Assembly: GCF_014892515.1 (NCBI RefSeq)
Contig: NZ_JADBGR010000098.1
Span: forward strand, 28,892 to 92,891
DNA: 64,000 nt
Origin: Myceligenerans pegani
GTDB taxonomy: Bacteria; Actinomycetota; Actinomycetes; Actinomycetales; Cellulomonadaceae
Direction of reading: 5' to 3'
Each line of letters opens with the position of its first letter. The stretch's first letter is position 1. The notes below the pieces were generated by a model. That model was not told where the DNA came from. It saw nothing but the letters and a program-made list of their open reading frames with translations, and did no database searches. The translations under genes were made by a program, and so were the position numbers. Of this stretch, positions 27,179 through 35,783 are shown in pieces.

Positions 27179-29340
27179 TCGGGGTGCGCGACGGCGGCGG
27201 GTCCCGGCCGGACACGTCGGCCCGGACGACGCGGACGCCGGCCCTCGCGGTCCGCGCGCCGGGCGCACCCGGCGGCACGGCGGCGACGAGTTCGTCGCGG
27301 CTGGGCGCGACGGCGCTCGGGTCGGCCATCGCCACGGTCTCGCGGGACACCCACGTGCACAGCACGTCCTCGCCCTGGCTGCGCGAGAAGCGTCTCGGCG
27401 CCGGGCTCACCGTCGTGCCCACGCCCGAGGTCCAGGACCCGCTCGAGTCCGTGATGGAGCATCCGGAGCTCGCCGAGGCGAAGCGATTCTGCTCGGCGTG
27501 CGGTGAACCCGTCGGCCGGGCGCGCCCCGGGGTGCCGGGACGGACCAAGGGCTACTGCGCCGCGTGCGGCACCCCGTTCGACTTCGCGCCGTCGCTGTCG
27601 CCCGGCGAGATCGTCGGTGGGCAGTACGAGGTGGTCGGTTGCATCGCGCACGGCGGCCTCGGGTGGATCTACCTCGCCCGCGACCGGAACGTCGCCAACC
27701 GATGGGTGGTGCTCAAGGGACTGCTGAACGCCGACAGCGCGGAGGCGTACGACGTCGCGGTCGGCGAACGTGAGTTCCTCGCCGAGGTGGAGCACCCGCT
27801 GATCGTGGAGATCTACAACTTCGCGCGGCACGCCGGCGCCGGCTACACGGTCATGGAGTACGTGGGCGGGCGCTCGCTCAAGGAACTGCGCGCGGAACGG
27901 GGCTCCCCCTTCCCGCCGGACCACGCCATCGCCTACCTGCTCGAGATCATGCCGGCGTTCACCTACCTGCACGACCACGGCCTGCTCTACTGCGACTTCA
28001 AGCCGGACAACGTGGTGGTCCAGGGCGACACCGTCAAGCTCATCGACCTCGGCGGCGTGCGACGGATGTCGGACATGACGACGCTGATCTACGGCACGCG
28101 CGGCTACCAGGCCGCGGAGGTGTCGCAGGTCGGTCCGTCCGTCGCGTCGGACATCCACACGATCGGGCGTACCCTCGCGTCGCTCGTCCTGGACTTCCCG
28201 AGCACCAGCGTCCACGAGCACACCCTCCCGCCCGTCGAGGAGACCCCGCTGTTCGCCCGGCACGACTCGCTGCACCGGTGGCTCGTCAAGGCGTGCCACC
28301 CCTCGCGGGACGATCGCTTCCTCACGGTCGACGAGGCGCGCGGGCAGCTTCTCGGGGTGCTGCGCGAGGTCGTCGCCCTAGAGCGGACGGGAAGCGGCGG
28401 TGCGACGGCGTCCGCCGCGTCGGCCCTGTTCGGCGTCCCGCCCGCCGACGGCTCGGGCGGCCCCCTGAAGTGGGACGAGATGCCCGAGCTCGTCCCCGAC
28501 CCGACCGATCCGATGACCTCGTGGGTCGCCGGCGTGAACCTCACCGATCCGGTCGCGCGCATGGACCAGCTCGCGCTGGCCCCGCGCCGGTCCGTCGAGG
28601 TGCTGCTCGCCGAGGCCCGCGCCGCGCTGGAGATCGGTGAGCTGGCGCGGGTGCGCGACACCGTGAGCCAGATCCTGTCCCTGGACCCCTGGGAGTGGCG
28701 CGCCGCCTGGATGGAGGGCCTGGCCGATCTCGCCGAGGGCGACGCCGCCGGTGCTGCCGCCGCGTTCAACGCCGTGTACGGGCAGATCCCGGGCGAGCTC
28801 GCGCCGAAGCTGGCCCTCGCCTGCGCGTGCGAGCAGTCGGGCGAACTGGGGGTGGCGCACGAGATGTACGCGGTCTGCGCCCGTACCGACGCCAACTACA
28901 CGGGTGCGGCCGCGTTCGGCCTGGCCCGGGTCCGCCTCGCGCGGGACGACCTCGACGGCGCGCTCGACGCGCTCGACTTCGTGGTGCCCACCCGCGGCTC
29001 GTACGGGGACGCCCGCCTCGCGCGCGCCCGCCTGCTCATCGGGTCGGGCCGCGGCCTGCCCTCCCTCGCGCAGGCCGCCGAGGTGATCGACGACGCGCCG
29101 GTGTCCCCGCGGATGCGCACCCAGGTCGTGGTGGAGGCGCTGCAGCGCGCGCTCGACCACGTCCTGCGGCACGGGCCCGAGCCGGGCCTCCGCGTCGCGG
29201 GCGCCGAGGCCACCGAACCCAGCCTGCGCGACGCCCTCGAGGCGGGCCTGCGACGGCTCGCGCAGTTCACCGAGAGCCGCCGCGCTCGTGTCACGCTCGT
29301 CGATCGGGCGAACTCCGTGCGACGCTGGACGCTGCGATGA
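27175..29340 (+). CDS. pknG: Serine/threonine protein kinase PknG
   Basis: 721 residues; start GTG 27175 overlaps the glnH stop (GTGA). The architecture equals mycobacterial PknG: a disordered N-terminus, a rubredoxin-like zinc/iron domain (Cys106, Cys109, Cys128, Cys131 in FCSACGEPV and YCAACGTPF), a kinase domain with GCIAHGGLGWIYLAR, Lys181 (VVLKG), catalytic Asp274 in YCDFKPDNVVV and metal Asp291 in LIDLGG (DLG rather than DFG), then TPR helices to the end. PknG phosphorylates GarA-type FHA proteins to control the 2-oxoglutarate/glutamate node. No transmembrane segment. The upstream genes supply the sensor, and the next gene is a phosphatase. Confidence 0.95.
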   Translation: MIGVRDGGGSRPDTSARTTRTPALAVRAPGAPGGTAATSSSRLGATALGSAIATVSRDTHVHSTSSPWLREKRLGAGLTVVPTPEVQDPLESVMEHPELAEAKRFCSACGEPVGRARPGVPGRTKGYCAACGTPFDFAPSLSPGEIVGGQYEVVGCIAHGGLGWIYLARDRNVANRWVVLKGLLNADSAEAYDVAVGEREFLAEVEHPLIVEIYNFARHAGAGYTVMEYVGGRSLKELRAERGSPFPPDHAIAYLLEIMPAFTYLHDHGLLYCDFKPDNVVVQGDTVKLIDLGGVRRMSDMTTLIYGTRGYQAAEVSQVGPSVASDIHTIGRTLASLVLDFPSTSVHEHTLPPVEETPLFARHDSLHRWLVKACHPSRDDRFLTVDEARGQLLGVLREVVALERTGSGGATASAASALFGVPPADGSGGPLKWDEMPELVPDPTDPMTSWVAGVNLTDPVARMDQLALAPRRSVEVLLAEARAALEIGELARVRDTVSQILSLDPWEWRAAWMEGLADLAEGDAAGAAAAFNAVYGQIPGELAPKLALACACEQSGELGVAHEMYAVCARTDANYTGAAAFGLARVRLARDDLDGALDALDFVVPTRGSYGDARLARARLLIGSGRGLPSLAQAAEVIDDAPVSPRMRTQVVVEALQRALDHVLRHGPEPGLRVAGAEATEPSLRDALEAGLRRLAQFTESRRARVTLVDRANSVRRWTLR

Positions 29341-30416
29341 GCACTCCTGACGAGAACACCAAGTCACGCTGCCCGCGCTGCGGAGAGCTCTCCGCACCCG
29401 GAGCACGATTCTGCGAGCAGTGCGGCTTCGACCTGCGCGGCGAACCCGTCGAGGGCGGGGTGACCGGGGCCCCGCCGACCGAGCCGATCCCGGTCGTCAC
29501 GGTGGTCGACACGGACCCCGATTCGTCCGTCACCCCTCCCCCGGCCCCCCTCTCCGAGCGTGACCACTTCACCGAGAAGCCCGCCGGGTGGGTCGCCGGC
29601 GTCTGCGACCGTGGCGTGCGGCACGCGCGCAACGAGGACGCGATGGCCCTGGCCGCCTCCGGCCCCGGTTCGGCGAGCGGCACGGCGGCGCTCGTCGTGT
29701 GCGACGGCGTGTCGAGCGCGCCGAACTCCGACGTCGCCTCGCTGGCGGCGGCACGCGTCGCCCGGGACGCGCTGGTCACGTTCGAGCCGGTCGGCTCCCT
29801 GCCCGTCCGGGGGAAGATCGAGCGCCGGGTGGCGGAATGGACCCAGGCGATGGTGACCGCCTCGCGGGAGGCCGGGGCCGCCGTCATCCGCACCGGCGAC
29901 GAGATCGCTCGCGAGGCGGCGAGTTCGGGCCACGGCGGCATCCCGGTGATCGACCCGCCGGCCTGCACGTTCGCCGCCGCGGTCGTGGACTCGGGCCTGG
30001 TCGTGGCGGGCTGGCTCGGCGATTCGCGCGTCTACTGGCTGCCCGACGACGGCGCCGCGGAGCAGCTGTCCGTCGACGACTCATGGGCCCAGGAGATGAT
30101 CGCCGCGGGCTTCTCGCGCGAGGAGGCCGAGCACTCCCCGCAGGGGCACGCCATCACGCGCTGGCTCGGGCGCAGCGCGCCGGACCACGACGCGCACTGC
30201 GCCGCCATGCTGCCGGAGGTTCCCGGCTGGGTGCTGGTCTGCTCGGACGGGCTGTGGAACTACTGCTCCGAGGCGGAGGACGTGGCCGACCTCGTGCACC
30301 GGCTGTCGGGCGCGACCGTCGACCCGTCGGAGACCGCGGCGGCGCTCGTGCTGTGGGCGAACGCGGCGGGCGGGCGAGACAACATCACCGTGGCACTGGC
30401 CCGGGTGGAGCCGTAA
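29337..30416 (+). CDS. PP2C-type protein phosphatase with N-terminal zinc ribbon
   Basis: 359 residues from ATG 29337, overlapping the pknG stop (ATGA). Residues 12-29 form a zinc ribbon with two CxxC pairs (CPRCGELS, FCEQCGF). A Pro/Thr/Asp-rich linker leads to a PP2C domain from about residue 85: RHARNEDAMAL, VVCDGVSSAPNSD, FAAAVVDSGLVVAGWLGDSRVYW, LVCSDGLWNY and GGRDNITVAL supply the metal-binding aspartates. No membrane segment, unlike PstP. Its coupling to pknG suggests it removes phosphate from PknG or its substrates; that is inference from position. The zinc ribbon resembles the double-CxxC module of PknG. Its 3' end overlaps the convergent MFS gene by 32 bases. Confidence 0.92.
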   Translation: MSTPDENTKSRCPRCGELSAPGARFCEQCGFDLRGEPVEGGVTGAPPTEPIPVVTVVDTDPDSSVTPPPAPLSERDHFTEKPAGWVAGVCDRGVRHARNEDAMALAASGPGSASGTAALVVCDGVSSAPNSDVASLAAARVARDALVTFEPVGSLPVRGKIERRVAEWTQAMVTASREAGAAVIRTGDEIAREAASSGHGGIPVIDPPACTFAAAVVDSGLVVAGWLGDSRVYWLPDDGAAEQLSVDDSWAQEMIAAGFSREEAEHSPQGHAITRWLGRSAPDHDAHCAAMLPEVPGWVLVCSDGLWNYCSEAEDVADLVHRLSGATVDPSETAAALVLWANAAGGRDNITVALARVEP

Positions 30417-31716
30417 CCTCCTCGGGCCGAGCCGGGAGCTCCCCGGCCGGAGCCGGGGCCTTCGTCCTGACCCACAGCCCGGCGGCGCCGGCCAGCAGCA
30501 GCGCGGCCACGTTCACCGCGACGATCGCCCGCCAGTCCCACACGACCAGGAGCGCGGCGCCCGCGACCGTGAACAGCACCTGCGGGAAGTTCAGCAGGAG
30601 CTGGCTCGCGGCCGCGGTGCGGCCCTGGAGGCCGGCGGGCGTGACGATCTGCCGTTCGGTGACGTAGGCGACGACGGCCGACGTCGTCCCGAAACCGAGC
30701 GCGAGCTGCGCCACCACCACGAGCGGCACCATCGCGAGCAGCAGGGGCGCGAGCCCCACGCCCGCGAGCAGGATGCCGACCGCCACCACGCGGCCACGGC
30801 CCCACCGCAGCATGAGGCGGGGCGTGAGCCCTCCCGCCACGAGTCCGCCGACGCCCTGCAGCACCAGCAGCGGGGGCAGCCACGCGTTCGGGATGCCGAC
30901 GTCCTCGAGGATCGCGAACACCACGCCGTTGACCAGCCCGATGAACGCGAACGCGACCAGCATGACGTTCGTCAGCGGGCGGAGCGGAACGGCGGCGTAC
31001 AGCTGCCGGAACCCGCCCGCCAGCTCGCGCACCGTCACGCGCTGCTCGGGCGGGACCACCGATTCCGTGAACCGCAGGCACGCGAACACCACGGCCGCGC
31101 CGACGAACGCCACGGCCGTCGCCGCCACCAGGACGTACGGCCCCGCCAGCGCGTACGCGCCCGCCCCTGCGAACGGCATGGCGACCCGGAACACCTGGTC
31201 GATCATCGCGAGCCGGGCGTTGGCGTGCCCGAGGGCCTCGTCCGGCAGCAGGTCCTTCAGGAGCCCCGACTGCCCGGCGGCCGTCACGTAGGCCACCAGC
31301 GCGTAGAGCACCGTGACGGGATAGATCATCCAGGCGGTCCCGGCATCGTGCACCCAGAACAGCGGGACCAGGCACGCCGCGCCCAGCAGGTACGTGACCG
31401 CGAGCAGCTTGCGGCGCGACACCCGGTCCGCGAGGACGCCGAGGAACGGCGAGGCGAGCGCCGGCAGGCCCAGCATCGCGAACGTGAGCCCACCGGCGGC
31501 CGCGTTCCCCGTGAGATCCGCCACCCAGATCGCCACGATGAGCATCAGCGCCGAATCGGCGAAGTTCGTCAGCGCCCAGCCCGCGGTGAGCCAGCGGAAC
31601 GTCGGCGTCCTCAGGTGGCGCGAGGGCTCGGCGACGCCGGGCACGGCGGCCGGCCCGGTGGGCGGCTCGGCGGCCGACTCGGTGGCGCGGCGCCCGGGGG
31701 GCGCTGATCGGGGCAT
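30385..31716 (-). CDS. MFS transporter
   Basis: 443 residues from ATG 31716, with about 12 hydrophobic segments. LGVLADRVSRRKLLAVTYLLG is the loop 2-3 signature of the major facilitator superfamily, and TPRLMLRWGRGRVVAVGI is the equivalent half-way repeat. The overall pattern (FRWLTAGWALTNFADSALMLI; ERQIVTPAGLQGRTAAASQLL) resembles macrolide- or enterobactin-type efflux MFS proteins (MefA/EntS group). The substrate is unknown. The last ten codons lie antisense over the end of the PP2C gene, and the C-terminal tail is Pro/Ala-rich and soluble. Confidence 0.9.
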   Translation of the reverse strand: MPRSAPPGRRATESAAEPPTGPAAVPGVAEPSRHLRTPTFRWLTAGWALTNFADSALMLIVAIWVADLTGNAAAGGLTFAMLGLPALASPFLGVLADRVSRRKLLAVTYLLGAACLVPLFWVHDAGTAWMIYPVTVLYALVAYVTAAGQSGLLKDLLPDEALGHANARLAMIDQVFRVAMPFAGAGAYALAGPYVLVAATAVAFVGAAVVFACLRFTESVVPPEQRVTVRELAGGFRQLYAAVPLRPLTNVMLVAFAFIGLVNGVVFAILEDVGIPNAWLPPLLVLQGVGGLVAGGLTPRLMLRWGRGRVVAVGILLAGVGLAPLLLAMVPLVVVAQLALGFGTTSAVVAYVTERQIVTPAGLQGRTAAASQLLLNFPQVLFTVAGAALLVVWDWRAIVAVNVAALLLAGAAGLWVRTKAPAPAGELPARPEEVTAPPGPVPR

Positions 31717-31996
31717 GGCTGGACGCTAACAGGCCCTCACGCACGTCCTCCTGACAGGTCGCGGCGGACGTCCTCACGGCCGACGCCACGAGAGGGCCGG
31801 ACCGCCTGTGTCCTTCGCTACGGGCAGCAGGGCTCTGCTACCAGGAAAAAGCCGTGCGTCAGGTGCGTGGGACCTGAGAGTCTTCAGACACACCGCGGTG
31901 GCGTCCGCCTGGTCCCGACGACCGGGTGGTGGAGGGGTCCGGCCAGACCCTGCGCCGGGTTCGTCCCGGCAGTCCAGCGTCACGAAGGGCACTCAC

Positions 31997-32152
31997 GTGC
32001 ACACCATCGATTACACCCTCATCCGGGCTCTCCATCAGGAGCAGCTCGACCACGCCGAGGACCTGCGGCGCGACCGGCGCCAGCGCCAGCAGCGCGCGGA
32101 CCGGAAGCTCCGGGGCGTACTCCGTCCCCGCCGTCGGACCTCGGTCCGTTGA
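31997..32152 (+). CDS. Small basic protein (51 aa), function unknown
   Basis: 51 residues from GTG 31997, with AAGGG 8 bases upstream; a longer in-frame start exists but lacks a site. The N-terminal part VHTIDYTLIRALHQEQLDHA is amphipathic, and the rest is strongly basic with many Arg/Gln (RRDRRQRQQRADRKLRG). No cysteine or membrane segment. It is followed 46 bases later by a near-ideal intrinsic terminator, so a discrete short transcript is likely. It could bind nucleic acid or membrane; I have no family for it. Confidence 0.6.
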   Translation: MHTIDYTLIRALHQEQLDHAEDLRRDRRQRQQRADRKLRGVLRPRRRTSVR

Positions 32153-32197
32153 CCCGGCCGAACCGCAGGCCGAACAGTCCTGCGGCCACCGGAATCC

Positions 32198-32242
32198 AGC
32201 GACACGCCGACAGATCTCGATTCTGTCGGCGTGTCGCTTTTT
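32198..32242 (+). terminator. Rho-independent terminator
   Basis: A perfect 16-bp stem (32198-32213 with 32223-32238), a 9-base loop, and a TTTTT run at 32238-32242. One of the clearest intrinsic terminators in this GC-rich window. It is oriented for plus-strand transcription from the 51-aa gene and sits about 100 bases before orn. Confidence 0.9.
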
Positions 32243-32345
32243 CGTGCCCGTGGGGATCCGATGCGCGGGTCGCCGGCACGTTGCAGCGGTCGCAGCACGG
32301 TCTCGCGGACGACCTTGCCTGACGGCACGTCGTAGGCTGGGCGCC

Positions 32346-32984
32346 GTGAGCACCAGTCCCGCCGACCGTATCGTCTGGATCGACTGCGAGATGACCGGGC
32401 TCGACGTCCGTACCGATGCGCTCGTCGAGGTCGCGGCCGTCGTGACGGACTCCGAGCTGAAACCCCTGGGCGACGGGATCGACGTCCTCATCAAGCCCCC
32501 CGCGGAGGCGCTGGCCCGGATGGGCGACTTCGTGCGCGACATGCACACCAGGTCGGGTCTGCTCGACGAGCTGTCCGGCGGGCTGTCCCTCGCCGAGGCC
32601 GAGTCCCGGGTGCTGGAGTACGTTCGCGAGTGGGTGCCGGTCAAGGGCAAGGCCCCGCTCGCCGGCAACTCCGTGGGCACGGACAAGGCGTTCCTCGACA
32701 CCCACATGCCGGAGCTCTCCGGCCATCTGCACTACCGGATCATCGACGTCTCCTCCATCAAGGAGCTCGCCCGGCGCTGGTACCCGCGCGTCTACTTCGC
32801 CAGCCCCGACAAGGACGGCGGCCACCGGGCGCTCGCCGACATCCTGGAGTCGATCGACGAGCTCCGCTACTACCGCGAGGCCCTGTTCCCGGCGCAGCCT
32901 GGCCCCGACTCGGAGGCGGCGCGCGCGGCGGCGGCGAAGGTGAAGGAGACGTCGGTCACGAAGCGGCCGGCGAGCACGGATTAG
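32346..32984 (+). CDS. orn: Oligoribonuclease
   Basis: 212 residues from GTG 32346, where VSTSPADRIVWIDCEMTGLD begins the family; upstream in-frame codons cross the terminator. A 3'-5' exonuclease that degrades di- to penta-ribonucleotides, including pGpG. DEDDh residues are visible: Asp13 and Glu15 (IDCEMTG), Asp113 (GTDKAF), His160 and Asp165 (GGHRALADI). LAGNSVGTDKAFLDTHMPEL and YRIIDVSSIKELARRWYP are characteristic. The C-terminal 25 residues are an Ala/Lys-rich tail seen in actinobacterial Orn. tRNA-His follows within 70 bases, a neighbourhood common in this group. Confidence 0.96.
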   Translation: MSTSPADRIVWIDCEMTGLDVRTDALVEVAAVVTDSELKPLGDGIDVLIKPPAEALARMGDFVRDMHTRSGLLDELSGGLSLAEAESRVLEYVREWVPVKGKAPLAGNSVGTDKAFLDTHMPELSGHLHYRIIDVSSIKELARRWYPRVYFASPDKDGGHRALADILESIDELRYYREALFPAQPGPDSEAARAAAAKVKETSVTKRPASTD

Positions 32985-33051
32985 ATGCGAGGTCGAGGAC
33001 CGACCTCATGTATGCTTTTCGTCGGCCGCTGGTCCGTCACCGGCAGGCATG

Positions 33052-33127
33052 GTGGGCGTAGCTCAGTTGGTAGAGCATCGCGTTGTGGTCGCGAGGGCCG
33101 CGGGTTCAAGTCCCGTCGTCCACCCCA
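33052..33127 (+). tRNA. tRNA-His (anticodon GTG)
   Basis: Acceptor GTGGGCG pairs with CGTCCAC, D-arm GCTC/GAGC, anticodon loop TTGTGGT (anticodon GTG), T-arm GCGGG-TTCAAGT-CCCGT (final pair wobble). Discriminator C at 33124, with CCA encoded at 33125-33127. The base before the start (33051) is G, available as the G-1 that HisRS requires. A terminator hairpin follows at once. Confidence 0.95.
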
Positions 33128-33131
33128 GTGA

Positions 33132-33167
33132 AGCGGCAGGTCAGCTCGTACAGGTTGACCTGCCGCT
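33132..33167. terminator. Hairpin terminator after tRNA-His
   Basis: A perfect 12-bp inverted repeat AGCGGCAGGTCA / TGACCTGCCGCT with a 12-base loop, starting 5 bases after the tRNA. It also lies 50 bases beyond the end of the convergent acyltransferase gene and may serve both. Confidence 0.75.
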
Positions 33168-33216
33168 CTCGTATTCCGGCCTCTGTGTGCCTGTCCCGGG
33201 CGTGTCGTGGCGTCTT

Positions 33217-34641
33217 CTATGTCGACGGTTCCGCGGCGGATCCCCGCCGAGCGCCGGCACGCCCGAACCGGAGCACCGCGGCACTGCCGAGAACGAGCAC
33301 GAGCGCCCCCAGGGGGAGGCCGAACGGCTCGTGCGGGCCGCCGGCGGTCCCCGCGACCGTGAGCCACAGCAGGCCGGCGACCGCCGCCGTGTACGCGGCG
33401 ACGACCGCGCCGGTCCGCGCGGCCAGCGCCGCGAGGCCGGTCGTGGCCTGCGTCGGCGGACGGCCGACGACGCGGGCCTCCGTCCGCCGCGCCGCGGCCC
33501 GCGTCTCGACCGGACCGAGCAGGATCACGAGGACCACCAGGACGATCGCGAGGGCCGCGAGCCATGGCACGCGTCCGAGCCACCACCCGGCCGTGCCCGG
33601 GTCGCTCGGCGGCAGGAGCCCGAGCGCGTCGAGGGCGAGGGCCCCGGCGAACGCGGCGACCAGGTGCCACAGGTACACCGTGAGGACGACGGTGTTGACC
33701 GCGACGACGAGGGCCCAGGGCTGAGAGCGGTGGAGCCACCCTCGCGCCGCCCGTGCCACGAGCGCGGCGAGGCCGAGCTGGGCGACGGCGAGGGTCAGGA
33801 GCGCGAGGGTCGGCGGCGACGGGTTCTGGACCGCGGCGTCCGGCACGGTCACCATGCTCACCGGGTACGGTCCGGGCCCGGTGAGGAGAAGGAGAGCGCC
33901 CAGGCCGACGGCGACGAGCGCGGCCGCCTGCCGGGTCCCGAGCCGCAGGGTGCCGTCGTACCAGGCGTAGCCCACCTGATGGATGGCGAGCCAGCCGAAG
34001 GCGAAGCTGCCGGCCGCGACGAGTTCGTTGCCCGTCGTGAGGCGCAGCGCGTCGCCGGCCGCGACTCCGGCGACCAGCGCGGCCGGCACGGCGAGTCCGT
34101 GACGTTCGTGGAGTCGGTGGGTCCAGGGCGTCAGGGCGGTCACGCCGAGATAGACGACGAGGAACCACAGCGGGAGGAGCACGAGTGCGACGGCCTGCTC
34201 GACGAGGTCGTGCGCGACGCCGGCCGAGCGGGCGACGGTGGCCCCCGTCGCCACGACGAGCAGGAACACGGTGATCGGCGGGAACAGCCGAGCACTGCGG
34301 TCGAGCAGCCAGCGTGTCGGTGTCTCGCCGCGGCGGCGCCCGCCGGTCCAGGAGATGGCGTTGGCAGCGCCTCCGACGAGGAAGAACACGGGCATGACCT
34401 GGAACAGCCAGGTCAGCGCGTGCGCCCACCGCAGCTCGGGCAGGGCGGTGAAGCCGGTGAGCCGTCCGTCGCTCGTGCGCTCGACGGTCACGATCAGCCA
34501 GTGCCCGAGGACCACGGCACCGATCGCGGCGGCGCGCAGCAGATCCAGGTCCCGCCGGCGCGACGCCGGCGTCCGCGCTGCGAGATCCCGGATCGAGGTC
34601 ACCATTCCCCCGAGGACTCGTCCCGGCGGGTGCACGGCCAT
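33217..34641 (-). CDS. Membrane acyltransferase (acyltransferase_3 family)
   Basis: 474 residues from ATG 34641 (MAVHPPGRVL), with GGGGGTG upstream; ATG 34689 and ATG 34605 in frame are alternatives. About ten transmembrane segments. The N-terminal motif RRDLDLLRAAAIGAVVLGHW, containing the catalytic-type His of acyltransferase_3 enzymes, and VMPVFFLVGGAANAISW with TRWLLDRSARLFPPI define the family. Such proteins transfer acyl groups (often acetyl) to cell-surface sugars or lipids at the membrane. The acceptor is unknown, and no polysaccharide genes are adjacent. The Arg/Ala-rich C-terminus is cytoplasmic. Confidence 0.85.
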   Translation of the reverse strand: MAVHPPGRVLGGMVTSIRDLAARTPASRRRDLDLLRAAAIGAVVLGHWLIVTVERTSDGRLTGFTALPELRWAHALTWLFQVMPVFFLVGGAANAISWTGGRRRGETPTRWLLDRSARLFPPITVFLLVVATGATVARSAGVAHDLVEQAVALVLLPLWFLVVYLGVTALTPWTHRLHERHGLAVPAALVAGVAAGDALRLTTGNELVAAGSFAFGWLAIHQVGYAWYDGTLRLGTRQAAALVAVGLGALLLLTGPGPYPVSMVTVPDAAVQNPSPPTLALLTLAVAQLGLAALVARAARGWLHRSQPWALVVAVNTVVLTVYLWHLVAAFAGALALDALGLLPPSDPGTAGWWLGRVPWLAALAIVLVVLVILLGPVETRAAARRTEARVVGRPPTQATTGLAALAARTGAVVAAYTAAVAGLLWLTVAGTAGGPHEPFGLPLGALVLVLGSAAVLRFGRAGARRGSAAEPST

Positions 34642-34762
34642 GAACACACCCCCGCTCTCCACGGTAACCCTCACCGGGCGCGCGTCCATGACGGCCGTCC
34701 ACGACGGCCGGACCGATCAGGACGACGCCGTGCCCGGCCGCGGCCCGTTCGCCGCGGCTCCG

Positions 34763-35674
34763 TTACCCGAGTCGCTCGACGATCGCGTCCGCCATCGTGC
34801 CGAACGCGTCCACCTCACCGGCCAGCTGCATCCACAGCGACGGCTCGGTGAGTTCCAGCTCCATGAGCATCGGCGTTCCGTCGTCGCCGGTGACGAGGTC
34901 GACGCGCGCGTACAGCAGCGGCTCGCGCGCGCCCAGTTCGGCCTGCGCCACCTCGAGCGCCTTCCGCGCGACCTCCACCTGTTCGGCGGACGCCGTGAAG
35001 GGCGCCATCTCCTCCACCGCGTACAGCCCCTGCGTCGGCCGGACCGGGCCGCTCAGCAGGGCGTTGCGGCGCACGGAGTGCGACAGCTCGCCGTCGAGGA
35101 ACACCAGGCATGCCTCGCCCGCCGTGTCCACCGAGGTGACGTAGGGCTGGATCATGGCCCAGCGGCCGCCGTCGAGCAGGCGCTTCGCGTGCTCGATCGC
35201 CAGGCCGCGTGACTCGGCGGACACCGGCTGGTACCGCCCCGTGTCGTTGGCGCCGGCGCTGACCACGGGCTTGACCACGAAGTCGCCGAACGCCGGCATC
35301 CGGGTGTGCACGGCGCGCTTGGACAGGTGCCGGGCCGGGTCGAGCCAGATCGTCGGGATCACCGGGACGCCGGCGGCCTCGAGCGTCCGCAGGTAGCGCT
35401 TGTCGGTGTTCCACTCGAGCACGTCCGCGCAGTTGAGCAGCCTCGGCACCGACTTCGCCCAGGCGACGAACTCGTCCCTCCGGGCCGAGTAGTCCCAGGT
35501 GGAGCGGACCACGACGAGGTCGTACGCGGACCAGTCCGCCGCGGCGTCGTCCCAGATCGCGGGCTCGGCGGCGACACCGCGCTCGGCGAGTGCGGCGACC
35601 AGCGGCTGGTCCCCCTTGTCGAGCTCGGGCAGGACGGAGCAGGTGGCCAGGGCTACGCGGCGGTTCTCAGTCAC
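34763..35674 (-). CDS. ATP-grasp (RimK-like) ligase
   Basis: 303 residues, GTG start 35674. The N-terminal domain (RRVALATCSVLPELDKGDQP, YDLVVVRSTWDYSARRDEF) resembles the pre-ATP-grasp domain of glutathione-synthetase-like proteins. The ATP-grasp domain has FVVKPVVSAGANDTGRY (Lys plus glycine-rich loop), WAMIQPYV, GEACLVFLDGELSHSVRRN, LYARVDLVTGDDGTPMLMELELTEP (metal-binding Glu) and PSLWM. Such enzymes join a carboxylate to an amine with ATP. The substrate cannot be deduced and there is no partner gene nearby. Proteins of this layout are widespread as uncharacterised actinobacterial RimK-like enzymes. Confidence 0.85.
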   Translation of the reverse strand: MTENRRVALATCSVLPELDKGDQPLVAALAERGVAAEPAIWDDAAADWSAYDLVVVRSTWDYSARRDEFVAWAKSVPRLLNCADVLEWNTDKRYLRTLEAAGVPVIPTIWLDPARHLSKRAVHTRMPAFGDFVVKPVVSAGANDTGRYQPVSAESRGLAIEHAKRLLDGGRWAMIQPYVTSVDTAGEACLVFLDGELSHSVRRNALLSGPVRPTQGLYAVEEMAPFTASAEQVEVARKALEVAQAELGAREPLLYARVDLVTGDDGTPMLMELELTEPSLWMQLAGEVDAFGTMADAIVERLG

Positions 35675-35716
35675 ACCGCGAGGGTAGCGGCGCCGTCCGG
35701 CGCGCGTCGCACGGGG

Positions 35717-35752
35717 CCCACGTTCCAGACGCCGCCCACGTTCCGGACGCCG
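35717..35752. repeat. 18-bp direct tandem repeat
   Basis: CCCACGTTCCAGACGCCG at 35717-35734 is repeated with one change (A to G) at 35735-35752. It lies upstream of the ATP-grasp start and downstream of the permease stop. It may hold regulatory sites, but no more can be said. Confidence 0.6.
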
Positions 35753-35783
35753 CGCCCGGTGTCCGGCGACGGTGGGGGCGTCG

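Noticed and set aside
32996..33050. Promoter for tRNA-His with TATGCT at 33011-33016
   Set aside because: No -35 element at a usual distance could be found, so it is not listed as a feature.
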